DNA of 64,000 bases. Origin: Macrococcoides goetzii (GTDB lineage: Bacteria > Bacillota > Bacilli > Staphylococcales > Staphylococcaceae). The DNA lies in assembly GCF_002742385.2 (NCBI RefSeq), contig NZ_MJBI02000001.1:558001-622000 (forward strand). The letters are read 5' to 3'. The stretch's first letter is position 1. Each line of letters begins with the position of its first letter. Positions 55,917 through 64,000 of the stretch are shown in pieces. The position numbers and the translations under genes are program-made. The notes below the pieces were generated by a model, which was not told where the DNA came from, ran no database searches, and saw nothing but the letters and a program-made list of their open reading frames with translations.

Positions 55917-56645
55917 ATGAAAAATAAATATCTCTTATTATCGATGACTTCACTTTTATCGGTATCCTTGTTAGCAGCGTGTGGAAAAGATGCACGTGAT
56001 GAATCAGAAGTCAATAAAGCAAAAGTTGCATTTGAAACAAAAGAAGATTCAACTAACGAAGAAAAAAAGGTCACAGATAAAAATAAATCTAAAGCTGCAC
56101 TTGAAAAAATAAAGGCCGCAAAAGAACGCGGTAAAAATAAAAAGAAAAACAGTAAAAATGATATTGAGGAAGCGGATAATAAAGAAATTACTTCTAGTGA
56201 TGCAGATGAAGAAACACAATCAGAAAGTAATGATACAACTGAAAAAGCTACTTATGAAAGTAAAAGCGATTCTAAAAAAGAGTCTACTAAAACGTCATCA
56301 AAGAAAAAATCGACTGCATCAAGTAGTTCGACATCATCAAGCAATTCATCTAGCACTAATACGAGTTCAAATACAACGACATCTCGACCAGCAACAATTA
56401 CGTCGCAACCAACAGTGACGCGTCCTGCTACTCAAGCACCGACGACACGACCAACGTCACCGACAACGACTGTACGTCCAACGACACCGACAACTACGGC
56501 ACCAACGACAACACGTCCAACAGCACCTACGACAACACCAAGACCAACGCAACCGACGACGACTCAACCGGCTACAACACAACCGGCTACACCTGAGCCA
56601 CCTTCATCTAATGATGGATTTATCGAGCCGATGCCAGGTCAATAA
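55917..56645 (+). CDS. lipoprotein with a long Thr/Pro-rich tail
   Basis: The 242-residue protein has a lipobox LLSVSLLAACGKDARDE (Cys near residue 22) and is therefore expected on the outer membrane face. Residues 30-110 are lysine/glutamate rich, about 111-150 serine rich, and 150-235 consist of imperfect Thr-Pro-Arg repeats of the form TTTRPTxPTTT. There is no folded domain or known motif. Its unfolded tail may span the wall. The DNA of the repeats (about 56370-56600) is a degenerate tandem repeat that could vary in length between strains. AGGAGG is upstream. Confidence 0.7.
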   Translation: MKNKYLLLSMTSLLSVSLLAACGKDARDESEVNKAKVAFETKEDSTNEEKKVTDKNKSKAALEKIKAAKERGKNKKKNSKNDIEEADNKEITSSDADEETQSESNDTTEKATYESKSDSKKESTKTSSKKKSTASSSSTSSSNSSSTNTSSNTTTSRPATITSQPTVTRPATQAPTTRPTSPTTTVRPTTPTTTAPTTTRPTAPTTTPRPTQPTTTQPATTQPATPEPPSSNDGFIEPMPGQ

Positions 56646-56646
56646 T

Positions 56647-56677
56647 AAAAAGCATGAGGAAATTCCTCATGCTTTTT
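56647..56677. terminator. bidirectional terminator
   Basis: A perfect 15-bp stem (56647-56661 with 56663-56677) and flanking A/T runs lie between the lipoprotein gene and yneF, which converge. Confidence 0.85.
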
Positions 56678-56701
56678 ATTGTAAAATAAATTACTGTCTT
56701 A

Positions 56702-56932
56702 CTATTTTAAATTTTGATTCATATTGCGGTTCATCATTTGCATCATTTGGTTAATTTTCTTTTGTGAAGGTTTTTGACCCATTTGCATCATCATCATGCG
56801 TAACATTTCTTCATTGATTGGTGGATTTTTCTTTAAGTAATCCATCATGTATTTACGTGCTAAGAAGAAACCACCAGCTGCACCTGCTGCTAATGCTAAA
56901 ATAATTAATAATATCCAAATCCAAGTAGCCAT
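56702..56932 (-). CDS. yneF: YneF family protein (UPF0154)
   Basis: The 76-residue protein has one N-terminal membrane helix ([20 protein letters not shown]) followed by [20 protein letters not shown], the known YneF pattern, with a Met/Gln-rich tail. It is conserved in Firmicutes with no known job. In Bacillus it lies next to tkt, as here. Confidence 0.9.
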   Translation of the reverse strand: MATWIWILLIILALAAGAAGGFFLARKYMMDYLKKNPPINEEMLRMMMMQMGQKPSQKKINQMMQMMNRNMNQNLK

Positions 56933-57009
56933 TCAATTCACCCACTTTCTCATTCTTTTAAAAGTTTACTAGATTAAAGTCTAATTTTCAATAGTTATTT
57001 ATCATGAAT

Positions 57010-57039
57010 AAAGAAGACTGAACTTATTCAGTCTTCTTT
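57010..57039 (-). terminator. terminator of tkt
   Basis: A perfect 13-bp stem (57010-57022 with 57027-57039) lies directly past the tkt stop on the minus strand. Confidence 0.85.
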
Positions 57040-57056
57040 AACAACGATCATTAAAA

Positions 57057-59039
57057 TTATAAGTCTAAAATTTCTCTAACAACATTGTCTACTGTAAATC
57101 CGTATTTCTCCATGACTAATTCGCCTGGAGCACTTGCACCAAATTTATCAATTCCAATCACTTTACCATCTAATCCAACATATTTATACCATGCAGCAGT
57201 GGCAGCCATTTCAATTGCAACACGTTTCGTTAAATGTCTTGGCATCACTTCTTCTTTATAATTATCATCCTGTAAATCAAATGCACGTGTATTCGGTACT
57301 GAAACAACTTGTACACCTTTACCTTGTGCTTCTAAAGCTTTTGCCGCTTCAATTGCAAGACCAACTTCTGAACCAGTAGCGATCAGTAAATATTCAGGTG
57401 TTTCAGATTGATATACGATATAAGCACCTTTTCGTACACCCTCTTCTAATGCATCTTCAGAAACATCAGTAACGTCTAAATTCTGACGTGTTAATACTAA
57501 CGCTGTAGGTACTTCTTTTGATTCCAAAGCAATCTTCCATGCGATGCGAGATTCATTACCATCTGCTGGACGAATTACATTTAGATTAGGGATTGCACGT
57601 AAACCTGCTAATTGTTCAATAGGCTCATGTGTTGGTCCATCTTCACCAACTGCAATTGAATCATGTGTAAATACGTATGTTACAGGTAGTCCCATTAGCG
57701 CTGATAATCTTACAGCAGGTTTTAAATAGTCACTAAAGACGAAGAATGTCGCACCGTATACTTTTAAACCTCCGTGAGCTGCCATTCCATTTAATGCAGC
57801 ACCCATCGCAAATTCTCTGACACCGAACCAGATATTTTTTCCTTCAGGAGATTCAGCTGAGAAATCTGCAGTATCTTTAACATTCGATTTATTTGATGAC
57901 GCTAAGTCTGCAGACCCACCAAAGAACGATGGTACTGTTTTAGCGATTGCCTGAATCATATCTCCAGATGTACTTCTCGTCGCAGCAGATTTACCAACTT
58001 CATATTTTGGTAATTCAGCATCATAACCTTCCGGAAGTTCACCGTTAATTGCTAATTCGAATTGAGCTGCAAGTTCTGGTTGCTTTTCTTTATATTCTTC
58101 AAATTTTTTATTCCAAGCTTCTTCTGCTTCATTTGCGCGTTTTAACATTGTTTCATTAAAGATGTCATATACAGATTGTGGTACTTCAAAGTTTAAGTTT
58201 GCATCTAATCCATATGTTTCAAATGCTAAAATTCTCTCTTCATTACCCAGTGGCGCACCATGTACACCATTTGTCCCCTGACGGTTAGGAGAACCATATC
58301 CGATAATTGTCTTAACTTCAATAATTGAAGGTTTGTCTGAAGATTTTGCCTGCGTAATCGCTTTATCTATCGCTTCACAGTCATTGCCATCTTCAACTAA
58401 GATATGCTCCCAGCCATATGCTTCAAAGCGACCTTTGACATCCTCAGAGAATGCTTTGTCAAGATCTCCATCTAAAGAAATATCATTTGAATCGTATAAA
58501 GCAATCAGTTTATTTAATTTAAGATGACCTGCTAAACTTGCAGCTTCATGAGATATTCCTTCCATTAAATCTCCGTCTGAAACAAGTGCATACGTATAAT
58601 GATCTACAATATCAATCTCTTTATTATACGTAGCAGCTAAATGTTTTTCTGCCATCGCAAAACCAACACTCATCGCAAAACCTTGCCCTAAAGGTCCTGT
58701 TGTAATTTCAACACCTTCAGTATGGCGGAATTCCGGATGTCCTGGTGTTTTAGAATCCCATTGTCTAAAGTTTTTCAGTTCCTCTAGTGCTAATCCACCA
58801 GAAACATGTAATAAAGAATATAATAATGCTGATCCGTGACCAGCAGAAAGGATAAATCTATCTCGATTGAAGAAATTCATTGAGCTAGGATTAAAGTTCA
58901 GGTGACGCGTCCATAATGTATAAGCAAATGGTGCAGCACCCATCGGTAAACCCGGGTGTCCAGAATTTGCAGCCTCAATCTGATCGATACTTAATGCTCT
59001 GATCGTGTCAATTGCAAGTTGATCTTCTTTTGTAAACAT
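57057..59039 (-). CDS. tkt: transketolase
   Basis: The 660-residue thiamine diphosphate enzyme moves two-carbon units in the pentose phosphate pathway. The beginning [20 protein letters not shown] has the conserved histidine; [20 protein letters not shown] near residue 155 followed by the [15 protein letters not shown] stretch binds the cofactor. [20 protein letters not shown] and [20 protein letters not shown] near residue 470 form the second active-site part. Length and neighbours (yneF, DUF896, sosA, lexA) are the normal ones. Confidence 0.96.
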   Translation of the reverse strand: MFTKEDQLAIDTIRALSIDQIEAANSGHPGLPMGAAPFAYTLWTRHLNFNPSSMNFFNRDRFILSAGHGSALLYSLLHVSGGLALEELKNFRQWDSKTPGHPEFRHTEGVEITTGPLGQGFAMSVGFAMAEKHLAATYNKEIDIVDHYTYALVSDGDLMEGISHEAASLAGHLKLNKLIALYDSNDISLDGDLDKAFSEDVKGRFEAYGWEHILVEDGNDCEAIDKAITQAKSSDKPSIIEVKTIIGYGSPNRQGTNGVHGAPLGNEERILAFETYGLDANLNFEVPQSVYDIFNETMLKRANEAEEAWNKKFEEYKEKQPELAAQFELAINGELPEGYDAELPKYEVGKSAATRSTSGDMIQAIAKTVPSFFGGSADLASSNKSNVKDTADFSAESPEGKNIWFGVREFAMGAALNGMAAHGGLKVYGATFFVFSDYLKPAVRLSALMGLPVTYVFTHDSIAVGEDGPTHEPIEQLAGLRAIPNLNVIRPADGNESRIAWKIALESKEVPTALVLTRQNLDVTDVSEDALEEGVRKGAYIVYQSETPEYLLIATGSEVGLAIEAAKALEAQGKGVQVVSVPNTRAFDLQDDNYKEEVMPRHLTKRVAIEMAATAAWYKYVGLDGKVIGIDKFGASAPGELVMEKYGFTVDNVVREILDL

Positions 59040-59136
59040 ATTTATTTCTCCTTTATAAAGTATTTTATATTATTTAACTAAACTAATACTCAATTACTTA
59101 ATATATTAATTAATTACTTAATTAATATACTATTTA

Positions 59137-59373
59137 TTAATCTCTTAAATTATTTTTTCTTTGAATTTCTTTAACTTTCTCAGGCGTAACATCATTGCCT
59201 TCAGGATCAATTACTTTTGCGTTCTCTATTGTTTTTTGAAAGCTATTTCTAAAAGTCTGAAGATATTCTTTACGTAATAACGTTTGCTCTCTACCTTCTT
59301 CTTCAGTTAATCCTTCAGTTTTCTTTTTTTGTGCTAATTCGTTTATTCTATTCATTTTTTCTTGTTCTAGCAT
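59137..59373 (-). CDS. DUF896 protein (YnzC-like)
   Basis: The 78-residue protein matches DUF896: RINELAQKKKTEGLTEEEGR and EQTLLRKEYLQTFRNSF, a short three-helix domain. Bacillus ynzC lies behind the SOS gene yneA; here it lies behind sosA. The function is unknown. The 97 bases between it and tkt are AT-rich with repeated TTAATTAA-type stretches. Confidence 0.9.
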   Translation of the reverse strand: MLEQEKMNRINELAQKKKTEGLTEEEGREQTLLRKEYLQTFRNSFQKTIENAKVIDPEGNDVTPEKVKEIQRKNNLRD

Positions 59374-59406
59374 ATCCTCATTCCTTTCCCTTTAAAGATA
59401 CCAAAA

Positions 59407-59438
59407 AAAGCGCGTGAAACCAACTGGTCGCACTCGCT
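59407..59438 (-). terminator. terminator between sosA and the DUF896 gene
   Basis: A 9-bp stem with one mismatch (AAGCGCGTG at about 59408 with CACTCGCTT ending near 59438) is followed on the minus strand by a short T run. Its strength is probably low. Confidence 0.5.
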
Positions 59439-59461
59439 TAAGTAAAAAATTATATAGCGTC

Positions 59462-59683
59462 TTAATTTACAACACCTAAAACTTCACCATTTTGTACTGG
59501 ATCATGTATGGTTTGTTCTGTATCATTACGAACATCATTTTGTTCGCTTACGTGTTCTGTAATTCCTGGTGTAGTTTGTTCATAAATATAATGAGATTGC
59601 GTCATATATAAAAGACCGAAGACTGTAATTACAATAAATAATAGAAAATACATCATAAATTCCTTTGAAATAGTAACTGTCAT
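59462..59683 (-). CDS. sosA: SosA-like SOS cell division inhibitor
   Basis: The 73-residue protein has one N-terminal membrane helix (MMYFLLFIVITVFGLLYMT) and an extracellular acidic tail. It is divergent from lexA and preceded by LexA boxes, the position of S. aureus SosA (77 residues) and Bacillus YneA. Those proteins stop division during DNA damage. The C-terminal end VLGVVN could be the proteolysis-sensitive part. The family is poorly conserved, so position is the main evidence. Confidence 0.8.
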   Translation of the reverse strand: MTVTISKEFMMYFLLFIVITVFGLLYMTQSHYIYEQTTPGITEHVSEQNDVRNDTEQTIHDPVQNGEVLGVVN

Positions 59684-59698
59684 GGTTAATTCCTCCTA

Positions 59699-59790
59699 GA
59701 ACATTTGTTTGTATTTATACTTTAACAGAACGTTTGTTCTATGTCAATAAAAACACGAACAAATGTTTGTTACATGCGAACGTATATGCT
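59699..59790. promoter_or_regulatory. LexA (SOS) boxes between sosA and lexA
   Basis: The consensus CGAACRNRYGTTYC is matched by AGAACGTTTGTTCT (59727-59740) and CGAACAAATGTTTG (59756-59769). Weaker copies are GAACATTTGTTT (59699-59710) and CGAACGTATATGCT (59777-59790). Three or four boxes cover the divergent promoters; TTGTTA and TATAAT (59767-59772, 59790-59795) with 17 bases between them form the lexA promoter. Confidence 0.88.
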
Positions 59791-59828
59791 ATAATACAAA
59801 TAACACCAATGCTAAGGAGTGTTTATAA

Positions 59829-60446
59829 ATGAGAGAACTAACAAAAAGGCAAGAAGAAATATATGAATATTTAAAACATGTAGTATCAACTAAAGGATAT
59901 CCACCTAGTGTTCGAGAGATTGGAGAAGCGGTTGGTTTAGCTTCATCATCAACAGTTCATGGGCATTTATCACGATTAGAAGAAAAAGGATATATTAAAA
60001 GAGACCCAACTAAACCACGTGCGATAGAAATTGTACAGGATGAAACACCTGCCGATTATTCAGAAACCATTCACGTTCCGGTTATTGGTAAAGTGACAGC
60101 AGGGGTCCCTATTACTGCGATAGAGAATGTTGAAGAATACTTTCCATTACCTGCTCACTTTACAAGTAGTCATAATAGCGACATCTTTATTTTAGATGTT
60201 GTCGGTGAAAGTATGATAGAGGCTGGTATATATGATAAAGATAAAGTGATTGTTAGAAGACAGTCTATTGCAGAGAACGGCGATATTATCGTAGCTATGA
60301 CTGAAGAAGACGAAGCAACTGTAAAAAGATTCTATAAAGAAAATAATCGTTACCGATTACAACCAGAAAATAGTTCAATGGATCCAATCTATTTAGATTC
60401 TGTAACTGTTTTAGGTAAAGTTGTTGGGTTGTTTAGAGAATTTTAA
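59829..60446 (+). CDS. lexA: LexA repressor
   Basis: The 205-residue SOS repressor has an N-terminal winged helix ([20 protein letters not shown] and [20 protein letters not shown]) and a C-terminal protease domain. The self-cleavage site is Ala91-Gly92 in VTAGVPITA, the nucleophile Ser128 in [10 protein letters not shown] and the lysine Lys166 in ATVKRFYKE. LexA boxes upstream show autoregulation. AAGGAG precedes the ATG. Confidence 0.96.
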   Translation: MRELTKRQEEIYEYLKHVVSTKGYPPSVREIGEAVGLASSSTVHGHLSRLEEKGYIKRDPTKPRAIEIVQDETPADYSETIHVPVIGKVTAGVPITAIENVEEYFPLPAHFTSSHNSDIFILDVVGESMIEAGIYDKDKVIVRRQSIAENGDIIVAMTEEDEATVKRFYKENNRYRLQPENSSMDPIYLDSVTVLGKVVGLFREF

Positions 60447-60447
60447 A

Positions 60448-60481
60448 ATAAGAGCGAATGACTAATGTCATTCGCTCTTAT
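60448..60481 (+). terminator. terminator of lexA
   Basis: A perfect 15-bp stem (60448-60462 with 60467-60481) lies directly after the lexA stop. Confidence 0.88.
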
Positions 60482-60531
60482 GTTCGTTTATATTATTTTA
60501 CATTTAGATAATAATTTTTTAACTATTACGA

Positions 60532-60600
60532 TTATTTACGTCCAATGATTTCTTTTACTTGTTCTAATATGTCTTTATGTTCTTTTGATTTTGTTTCCAT
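60532..60600 (-). CDS. 22-residue charged peptide, possible small protein
   Basis: A short frame encodes METKSKEHKDILEQVKEIIG followed by RK, a likely amphipathic helix. AAGGGG lies about 10 bases before the ATG. No family is recognised. It could be a real small protein, but chance is possible at this size. The rest of the 400-base gap between lexA and the PspC gene shows only AT-rich DNA. Confidence 0.4.
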   Translation of the reverse strand: METKSKEHKDILEQVKEIIGRK

Positions 60601-60851
60601 CGTACTATCCCCTTATCTCATTCTTATAATGACAAACCATTATAAAAGGCTTACTTATAAAATATACCCAAAATGAAATGAATCAAACATCGATGTATTT
60701 GTTTTTAATACAGGAAGTGACAATTTATATTAAATTAGCTACTAATATTTTACAACAATTCATGAGAACATACAAATATTTCACTTTTTCACTTCAGAAA
60801 TTTTATAACTTTCTTTATGCTTGATATAATGAAGTTAAGGAGGCGAATAAC

Positions 60852-61061
60852 ATGCAAAGAAAATTAACACGTTCTACAACTGATAGATATTTGGCGGGTG
60901 TATTAGGCGGTTTTGCTGAATATTTAAACATGGATTCAACACTACTCCGTGTTATCTTTATTCTTGTTTCATTCTTAACTGTACATATCCCAACATTTAC
61001 AATCTATCTTATTCTTGCACTCTTTATGCCAAAAGACGTTGAGGTTATCGATCGTTACTAA
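60852..61061 (+). CDS. PspC domain protein
   Basis: The 69-residue protein RKLTRSTTDRYLAGVLGGFA with EYLNMDSTLLRVIFILVSF matches the PspC domain: a cytoplasmic start, then a membrane hairpin ending LILALFMPKD. PspC proteins are stress or envelope sensors; in staphylococci only this small version exists. AAGGAGG precedes the ATG. Confidence 0.88.
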   Translation: MQRKLTRSTTDRYLAGVLGGFAEYLNMDSTLLRVIFILVSFLTVHIPTFTIYLILALFMPKDVEVIDRY

Positions 61062-61084
61062 TTAAAATTTTATCAAATTAAACA

Positions 61085-61128
61085 AAGCTTAAGACAATGT
61101 GTATTCGCACATTTTCCTTAAGCTTTTT
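61085..61128 (+). terminator. terminator of the PspC gene
   Basis: An outer stem AAAGCTTAAG/CTTAAGCTTT with further pairing inside lies between 61085 and 61124, followed by a T run to 61128. Confidence 0.75.
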
Positions 61129-61158
61129 TTCTGCTTATTCATTTTTAATATTTGCTAC

Positions 61159-61314
61159 TTATTCCCTCTTATTTAATAACGCCACAGCCCCAAATCCTAA
61201 TACGAGCAATAATATCGTTATTTTATCATTAATGATCATTAAGCCATAACGACATATGAATAATATGAATGCATATATAAACAAAACGAGTATCTTGATA
61301 TGATAGTTAGACAT
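61159..61314 (-). CDS. 51-residue membrane protein, unknown
   Basis: A frame with an AGAAGGG site encodes MSNYHIKILVLFIYAFILFI and a second hydrophobic stretch KITILLLVLGFGAVALLNKR, that is two membrane helices. No family is recognised. It diverges from the ZinT-like gene at 61467, where a Zur-type box lies between the two. Confidence 0.55.
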   Translation of the reverse strand: MSNYHIKILVLFIYAFILFICRYGLMIINDKITILLLVLGFGAVALLNKRE

Positions 61315-61437
61315 TTCAACCCTTCTTTACTATATTATATGTTGTTCATCATACCATCTTTTCATAATTTATTTAACTTTTTGTTTAAATAGTAATAATT
61401 CCTATTTACAATGATATCGCTTTGCTTTAGTATTAAA

Positions 61438-61452
61438 TCGTAATGATTACGA
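61438..61452. promoter_or_regulatory. Zur-type box
   Basis: TCGTAATGATTACGA is a perfect 7-1-7 inverted repeat. It equals the Bacillus Zur consensus TCGTAATNATTACGA. It lies 15 bases upstream of the ATG (61467) of the ZinT-domain lipoprotein gene, in the place where a bound repressor would block initiation. Zinc repression of that gene is therefore predicted. Confidence 0.85.
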
Positions 61453-61466
61453 AAAGGAGAAATATT

Positions 61467-62249
61467 ATGAAGCAAAGTATGTTAAAAGGATTAGGAATCT
61501 TATCATTAGGTGTATTATTAGTAGGTTGTCAGGATGCTAACACTGAAAATGATAAAGAACAAGCACATAAGACTGAGACAACTTCTAAAGCAACGAATGA
61601 GAAAACGACTTCAAAAGAACATGTACATGAACATGAACATGAACATGAAGAAAGTGAACATGCTCACGATCACGGTCACTCACATGGTGGTCATGCAATG
61701 ACGAAAGAAGAAGAAAATATTTATAAAGGTATTTTTAAAGATGATCAAGTTAAAGATCGTCCATTAACAGATTGGGAAGGCGATTGGCAATCCGTATATC
61801 CTTATTTAAAAGATGGAACGCTAGATGATGTATTTAAACATAAAGCAGAAGAAGATGATTCAAAATCTGCTAAGGAATATAAAGCATATTATACTAAGGG
61901 CTATAAGACTGATGTAACACGAATTAATATCGGTGAAAAAGCAATATCATTTTATAAAGGAAAAGAAAAATCGACAGCTGAATACACATATGATGGTAAA
62001 GAAATATTAACTTATGAAGCAGGCAACCGTGGTGTACGATTTATCTTTAAAAAAGTGAGCGGTGATGAAGCAGCACCAAAATTTATACAATTTAGCGACC
62101 ATATTATCGCACCTGAAAAAGCATTACACTACCATATATATATGGGTAATGATCGTGCACAGTTACTCAAAGAAATGGATAATTGGCCAACATATTATCC
62201 AAGTGATTTAAAAGGTGAAGAAGTAAAAGAAGAAATGTTAGCACATTAA
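61467..62249 (+). CDS. zinc-binding lipoprotein with His-rich linker and ZinT domain
   Basis: The ATG at 61467 follows AAAGGAG. The 260-residue protein has a lipobox SLGVLLVGCQDANTEND (Cys near residue 21), a histidine-rich segment with HVHEHEHEHEESEHAHDHGH (about residues 53-72), and a ZinT/YodA domain from about 95: LTDWEGDWQSVYPYLKDGTL, and SDHIIAPEKALHYHIYMG near the end with the zinc-binding histidines. In pathogens the ZinT domain is often fused to AdcA; here it stands alone with its own lipid anchor. It likely binds zinc outside and hands it to an AdcABC-type importer; the Zur box supports this. Confidence 0.88.
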   Translation: MKQSMLKGLGILSLGVLLVGCQDANTENDKEQAHKTETTSKATNEKTTSKEHVHEHEHEHEESEHAHDHGHSHGGHAMTKEEENIYKGIFKDDQVKDRPLTDWEGDWQSVYPYLKDGTLDDVFKHKAEEDDSKSAKEYKAYYTKGYKTDVTRINIGEKAISFYKGKEKSTAEYTYDGKEILTYEAGNRGVRFIFKKVSGDEAAPKFIQFSDHIIAPEKALHYHIYMGNDRAQLLKEMDNWPTYYPSDLKGEEVKEEMLAH

Positions 62250-62253
62250 TATG

Positions 62254-62292
62254 AAACCAGGAACTTATCCTAATATGATAAGTTCCTGGTTT
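62254..62292. terminator. bidirectional terminator
   Basis: A perfect 16-bp stem (62254-62269 with 62277-62292) with A/T tracts lies between the ZinT gene and the small membrane protein gene, which converge. Confidence 0.88.
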
Positions 62293-62544
62293 TTATTTTG
62301 CTATCCAGAAGTTGAATGTATGCATTGAAATAATTAATATCACAATGATAAGATATAATCCAACAAATAACTTTCTATGACTTACATTACCAAATAAAGC
62401 ACTCATATATAATCCAAGTAAAGTCGTGACATACAAAAGCATCTGTACGTATAAATTAATTTGACCTCTTCCATGTATATATGGTGTAAATATCAGTAAT
62501 AAAGAACTCATTAATAATAATAATATTACGATAAAACGATACAT
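62293..62544 (-). CDS. small membrane protein, unknown
   Basis: The 83-residue protein has three hydrophobic segments (about 4-18, 31-50 and 58-77), MYRFIVILLLLMSSLLLIFT at the start. No family is recognised. It lies 20 bases downstream of the VOC gene on the same strand. Confidence 0.65.
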   Translation of the reverse strand: MYRFIVILLLLMSSLLLIFTPYIHGRGQINLYVQMLLYVTTLLGLYMSALFGNVSHRKLFVGLYLIIVILIISMHTFNFWIAK

Positions 62545-62564
62545 AATAATTCCTGCCTTTATTT

Positions 62565-62945
62565 CTACATTACGATAACATTGAATAAATGATCATCTAA
62601 ATCTGCAAACATTATACCATAATAACCATTTTTCTTACCTGGAGGACTCAATAATTTCCCTCCATTTTGTTCTATTAAGCTTGCTAATTCATCAACTGCT
62701 TCCTCACTCTCCATACCAAAAGAAATAATCGTTTCAGGATAATCAGAGCTTCTTCTACTTTCACGTCCCATAAAGCCTTCCAGAACATCTTTTCTAAATA
62801 AACAAATTACTTGTTTCCCTACCATTATTCCAGCTAATGTATCATCATTTGAACGTTCTTCGTTAATCTCAAAACCAATATTTCTAAAAAATTCAGTTGA
62901 TGCTTTCACATCTGCAACAGGTACATTAATCCAGTATGATTTCAT
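62565..62945 (-). CDS. VOC family protein
   Basis: The 126-residue protein MKSYWINVPVADVKASTEFF with RNIGFEINEERSND at the start and GIMFADLDDHLFNVIVM at the end is a single VOC module of the PhnB/glyoxalase-like group. AGAGGGAG precedes the ATG. The substrate or metal is not known. Confidence 0.85.
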   Translation of the reverse strand: MKSYWINVPVADVKASTEFFRNIGFEINEERSNDDTLAGIMVGKQVICLFRKDVLEGFMGRESRRSSDYPETIISFGMESEEAVDELASLIEQNGGKLLSPPGKKNGYYGIMFADLDDHLFNVIVM

Positions 62946-62965
62946 TTATTCTCCCTCTGCTCTTT

Positions 62966-63382
62966 TTATTTGTGTAAATTTATAAGTGGCACACTTGATT
63001 TTATCACTTGGTTTGAAACAATTAAATGTTTTAACTCATCTGCGATATCAAGTTGATCTAAATAGTCAAAGTCTAACCAGGCATATGGTGCACGAACTTT
63101 AAATTCTTGTTTATTTTTAGCGTTAAACACAAATGCGGTATCATTGGCCATCGTTTTCGATAACCATGTCTTGAATTCTTTTTTCTCTTCTACGACAAAC
63201 AATATACCCCCAACTTTAATATCGTGATTTAATTTACGTGCAAATTGTTCTGCAGTATCTTTAATTGTTGATTGACCTGATTTTACGACACTCGGTAATT
63301 TCATCTGTTTATTACCAAAATCCTGTACTAAAATTTTGTCTTCAGTTGTTATTAATAATGATGCAGATATTTTTTCTTTCAT
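62966..63382 (-). CDS. Nudix-fold-like protein without a Nudix box
   Basis: The start is the ATG at 63382, six bases after AAGGAG; upstream in-frame residues are not protein-like and overlap the CAP gene. The 138 residues start KEKISASLLITTEDKILVQD, like the first strands of a Nudix protein. The place of the box reads KLPSVVKSGQSTIKDTAEQF followed by ARKLNHD; none of the catalytic glutamates is kept. It may be a non-catalytic relative. It follows the CAP gene closely. Confidence 0.55.
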   Translation of the reverse strand: MKEKISASLLITTEDKILVQDFGNKQMKLPSVVKSGQSTIKDTAEQFARKLNHDIKVGGILFVVEEKKEFKTWLSKTMANDTAFVFNAKNKQEFKVRAPYAWLDFDYLDQLDIADELKHLIVSNQVIKSSVPLINLHK

Positions 63383-63413
63383 TTGAAACTCCTTTTTTAA
63401 ATAAATGATGTTC

Positions 63414-64000
63414 TTATTTGTATTGCGTAATATAGTTTTCTGCATAGTATGGCTGATTGTTGTCATTGAATGCTATTCCTACACCTAAGCTCATATAATC
63501 CTGTTTCAGAATATTTTTTCTATGACCTAAACTATTCATCAATCCATGATGCGCTTCGATGGGTGATACTTGACCGTAAGCGATATTTTCACCAGCGACA
63601 CTATAATTTAAGTTTGCTTTTTTAATACGGTCAAATGGTGTTTCATTCTGTTTATTGGTATGACTGAAATAATGATGTTCTGCCATATCTTTTGCGTGTG
63701 CAGATGCAACTTTTGCAATTTCTGGATGTAAATTCAGCATTTGCTTACCAAACATTTTTCTTGTTGCATTTGTTAACTCAAAGTGTAACCTTGCATAATC
63801 TTTCTCTAAATTATCATTTGGATAAGCATAATAATTTTGCTTTAACTGATCAATTGACTTATTAATAATTTTTATTCCACTTACTGTATTATTACGATAC
63901 TTATCATAATAAATTGTAACAAAGTACTGTCCTTCCTCGTAAATCGCACTTTCTTTATTGTCTAAAGCAAGTTGATAATCTTTGCCTTGAAAAACATTCA
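63414..64000 (-). CDS. CAP (SCP/PR-1) domain protein, partial
   Basis: The frame is open from the stop near 63414 to the window edge, so the N-terminus is missing. The first visible 80 residues (FQGKDYQLALDNKESAIYEE ... YYAYPNDNLEKDY) are like the CAP-associated N-terminal domain of Bacillales YkwD-type proteins. The CAP domain follows: LTNATRKMFGKQMLNLHPEI, ASAHAKDMAEHHYFSHTNKQ, GENIAYGQVS, LGHRKNILKQDY and the final YYAENYITQYK. The HX..E..H residues of the CAP cleft are present. Secretion is expected, but the signal peptide lies outside. Confidence 0.85.
   Translation of the reverse strand, partial: NVFQGKDYQLALDNKESAIYEEGQYFVTIYYDKYRNNTVSGIKIINKSIDQLKQNYYAYPNDNLEKDYARLHFELTNATRKMFGKQMLNLHPEIAKVASAHAKDMAEHHYFSHTNKQNETPFDRIKKANLNYSVAGENIAYGQVSPIEAHHGLMNSLGHRKNILKQDYMSLGVGIAFNDNNQPYYAENYITQYK

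Noticed and set aside
55808..56074. 88-residue minus-strand frame before and over the lipoprotein gene
   Set aside because: It overlaps the lipoprotein start and its signal peptide in antisense; no ribosome site.
56370..56600. Possible CRISPR-like regular repeats
   Set aside because: They are the codons of a Thr-Pro-rich protein tail with irregular units and no spacers.
59090..59135. AT-rich TTAATTAA-type repeats between tkt and the DUF896 gene
   Set aside because: Simple low-complexity DNA with no regular unit; too short for a repeat array.

Overview
The window is low-GC Firmicute DNA. The right two thirds (about 22-64 kb) follow a gene order known from Staphylococcus aureus: lexA/sosA, tkt, yneF, ccdA-ccdC, sbcD-sbcC, mscL, opuD, acnA, a thioesterase, plsY, parE-parC, a sodium:alanine symporter, glcT, mprF, msrA and an LCP protein. 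The family is therefore Staphylococcaceae. Copies of the rpsI 3' end beside accessory modules favour Macrococcus, where resistance islands of the McRImecD type are known to insert at rpsI. The genus is an inference.

Left part, 1 to about 22 kb: an accretion zone of accessory genes, mostly on the minus strand. It holds small-molecule-modifying enzymes (Nudix, GNAT, VOC, nucleotidyltransferases, an APH-type kinase, PhzF, DinB, a methyltransferase, alpha/beta hydrolases), an oxidoreductase, an HD phosphohydrolase, a DUF4143 ATPase with two perfect palindromes upstream, and a tyrosyl-tRNA synthetase behind its own tyrosine T-box. Degraded or intact copies of the last codons of rpsI lie at about 4.2, 10.75 and 18.2 kb. 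Three copies of a roughly 100-bp terminal sequence with GGGTAACTAAA-type repeats lie at 4.3, 4.9 and 10.9 kb. They look like fossil attachment sites of successive islands. The only integrase trace is a stop-riddled remnant near 10.5 kb. Many cargo genes are broken: an ant(6)-type gene by one in-frame TGA, its neighbour by an Asp-to-Tyr change in the catalytic motif, a deoxyribosyltransferase and a Nudix gene by frameshifts, and a hydrolase cut to its tail.

Middle part, 22-34.3 kb: a LacI-type regulator with a palindrome and a divergent 28-codon ORF, a Spo0M-like protein, a cation efflux protein, a 4-OT tautomerase, an LCP protein, MsrA, MprF, an AI-2E-family permease, and the GlcT-PtsG glucose system with a terminator leader.

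Right part, 34.4-64 kb: housekeeping genes (topoisomerase IV, PlsY, aconitase, betaine transporter, MscL, SbcCD, cytochrome c maturation CcdA/CcdC, transketolase, LexA with SosA). Readable regulatory sites are a FapR-type operator before the thioesterase gene, LexA boxes between sosA and lexA, and a perfect Zur-type box before a ZinT-domain lipoprotein. One core gene, the SCO1-type copper chaperone, is frameshifted so that its metal-binding histidine is lost. The window ends inside a CAP-domain protein gene.
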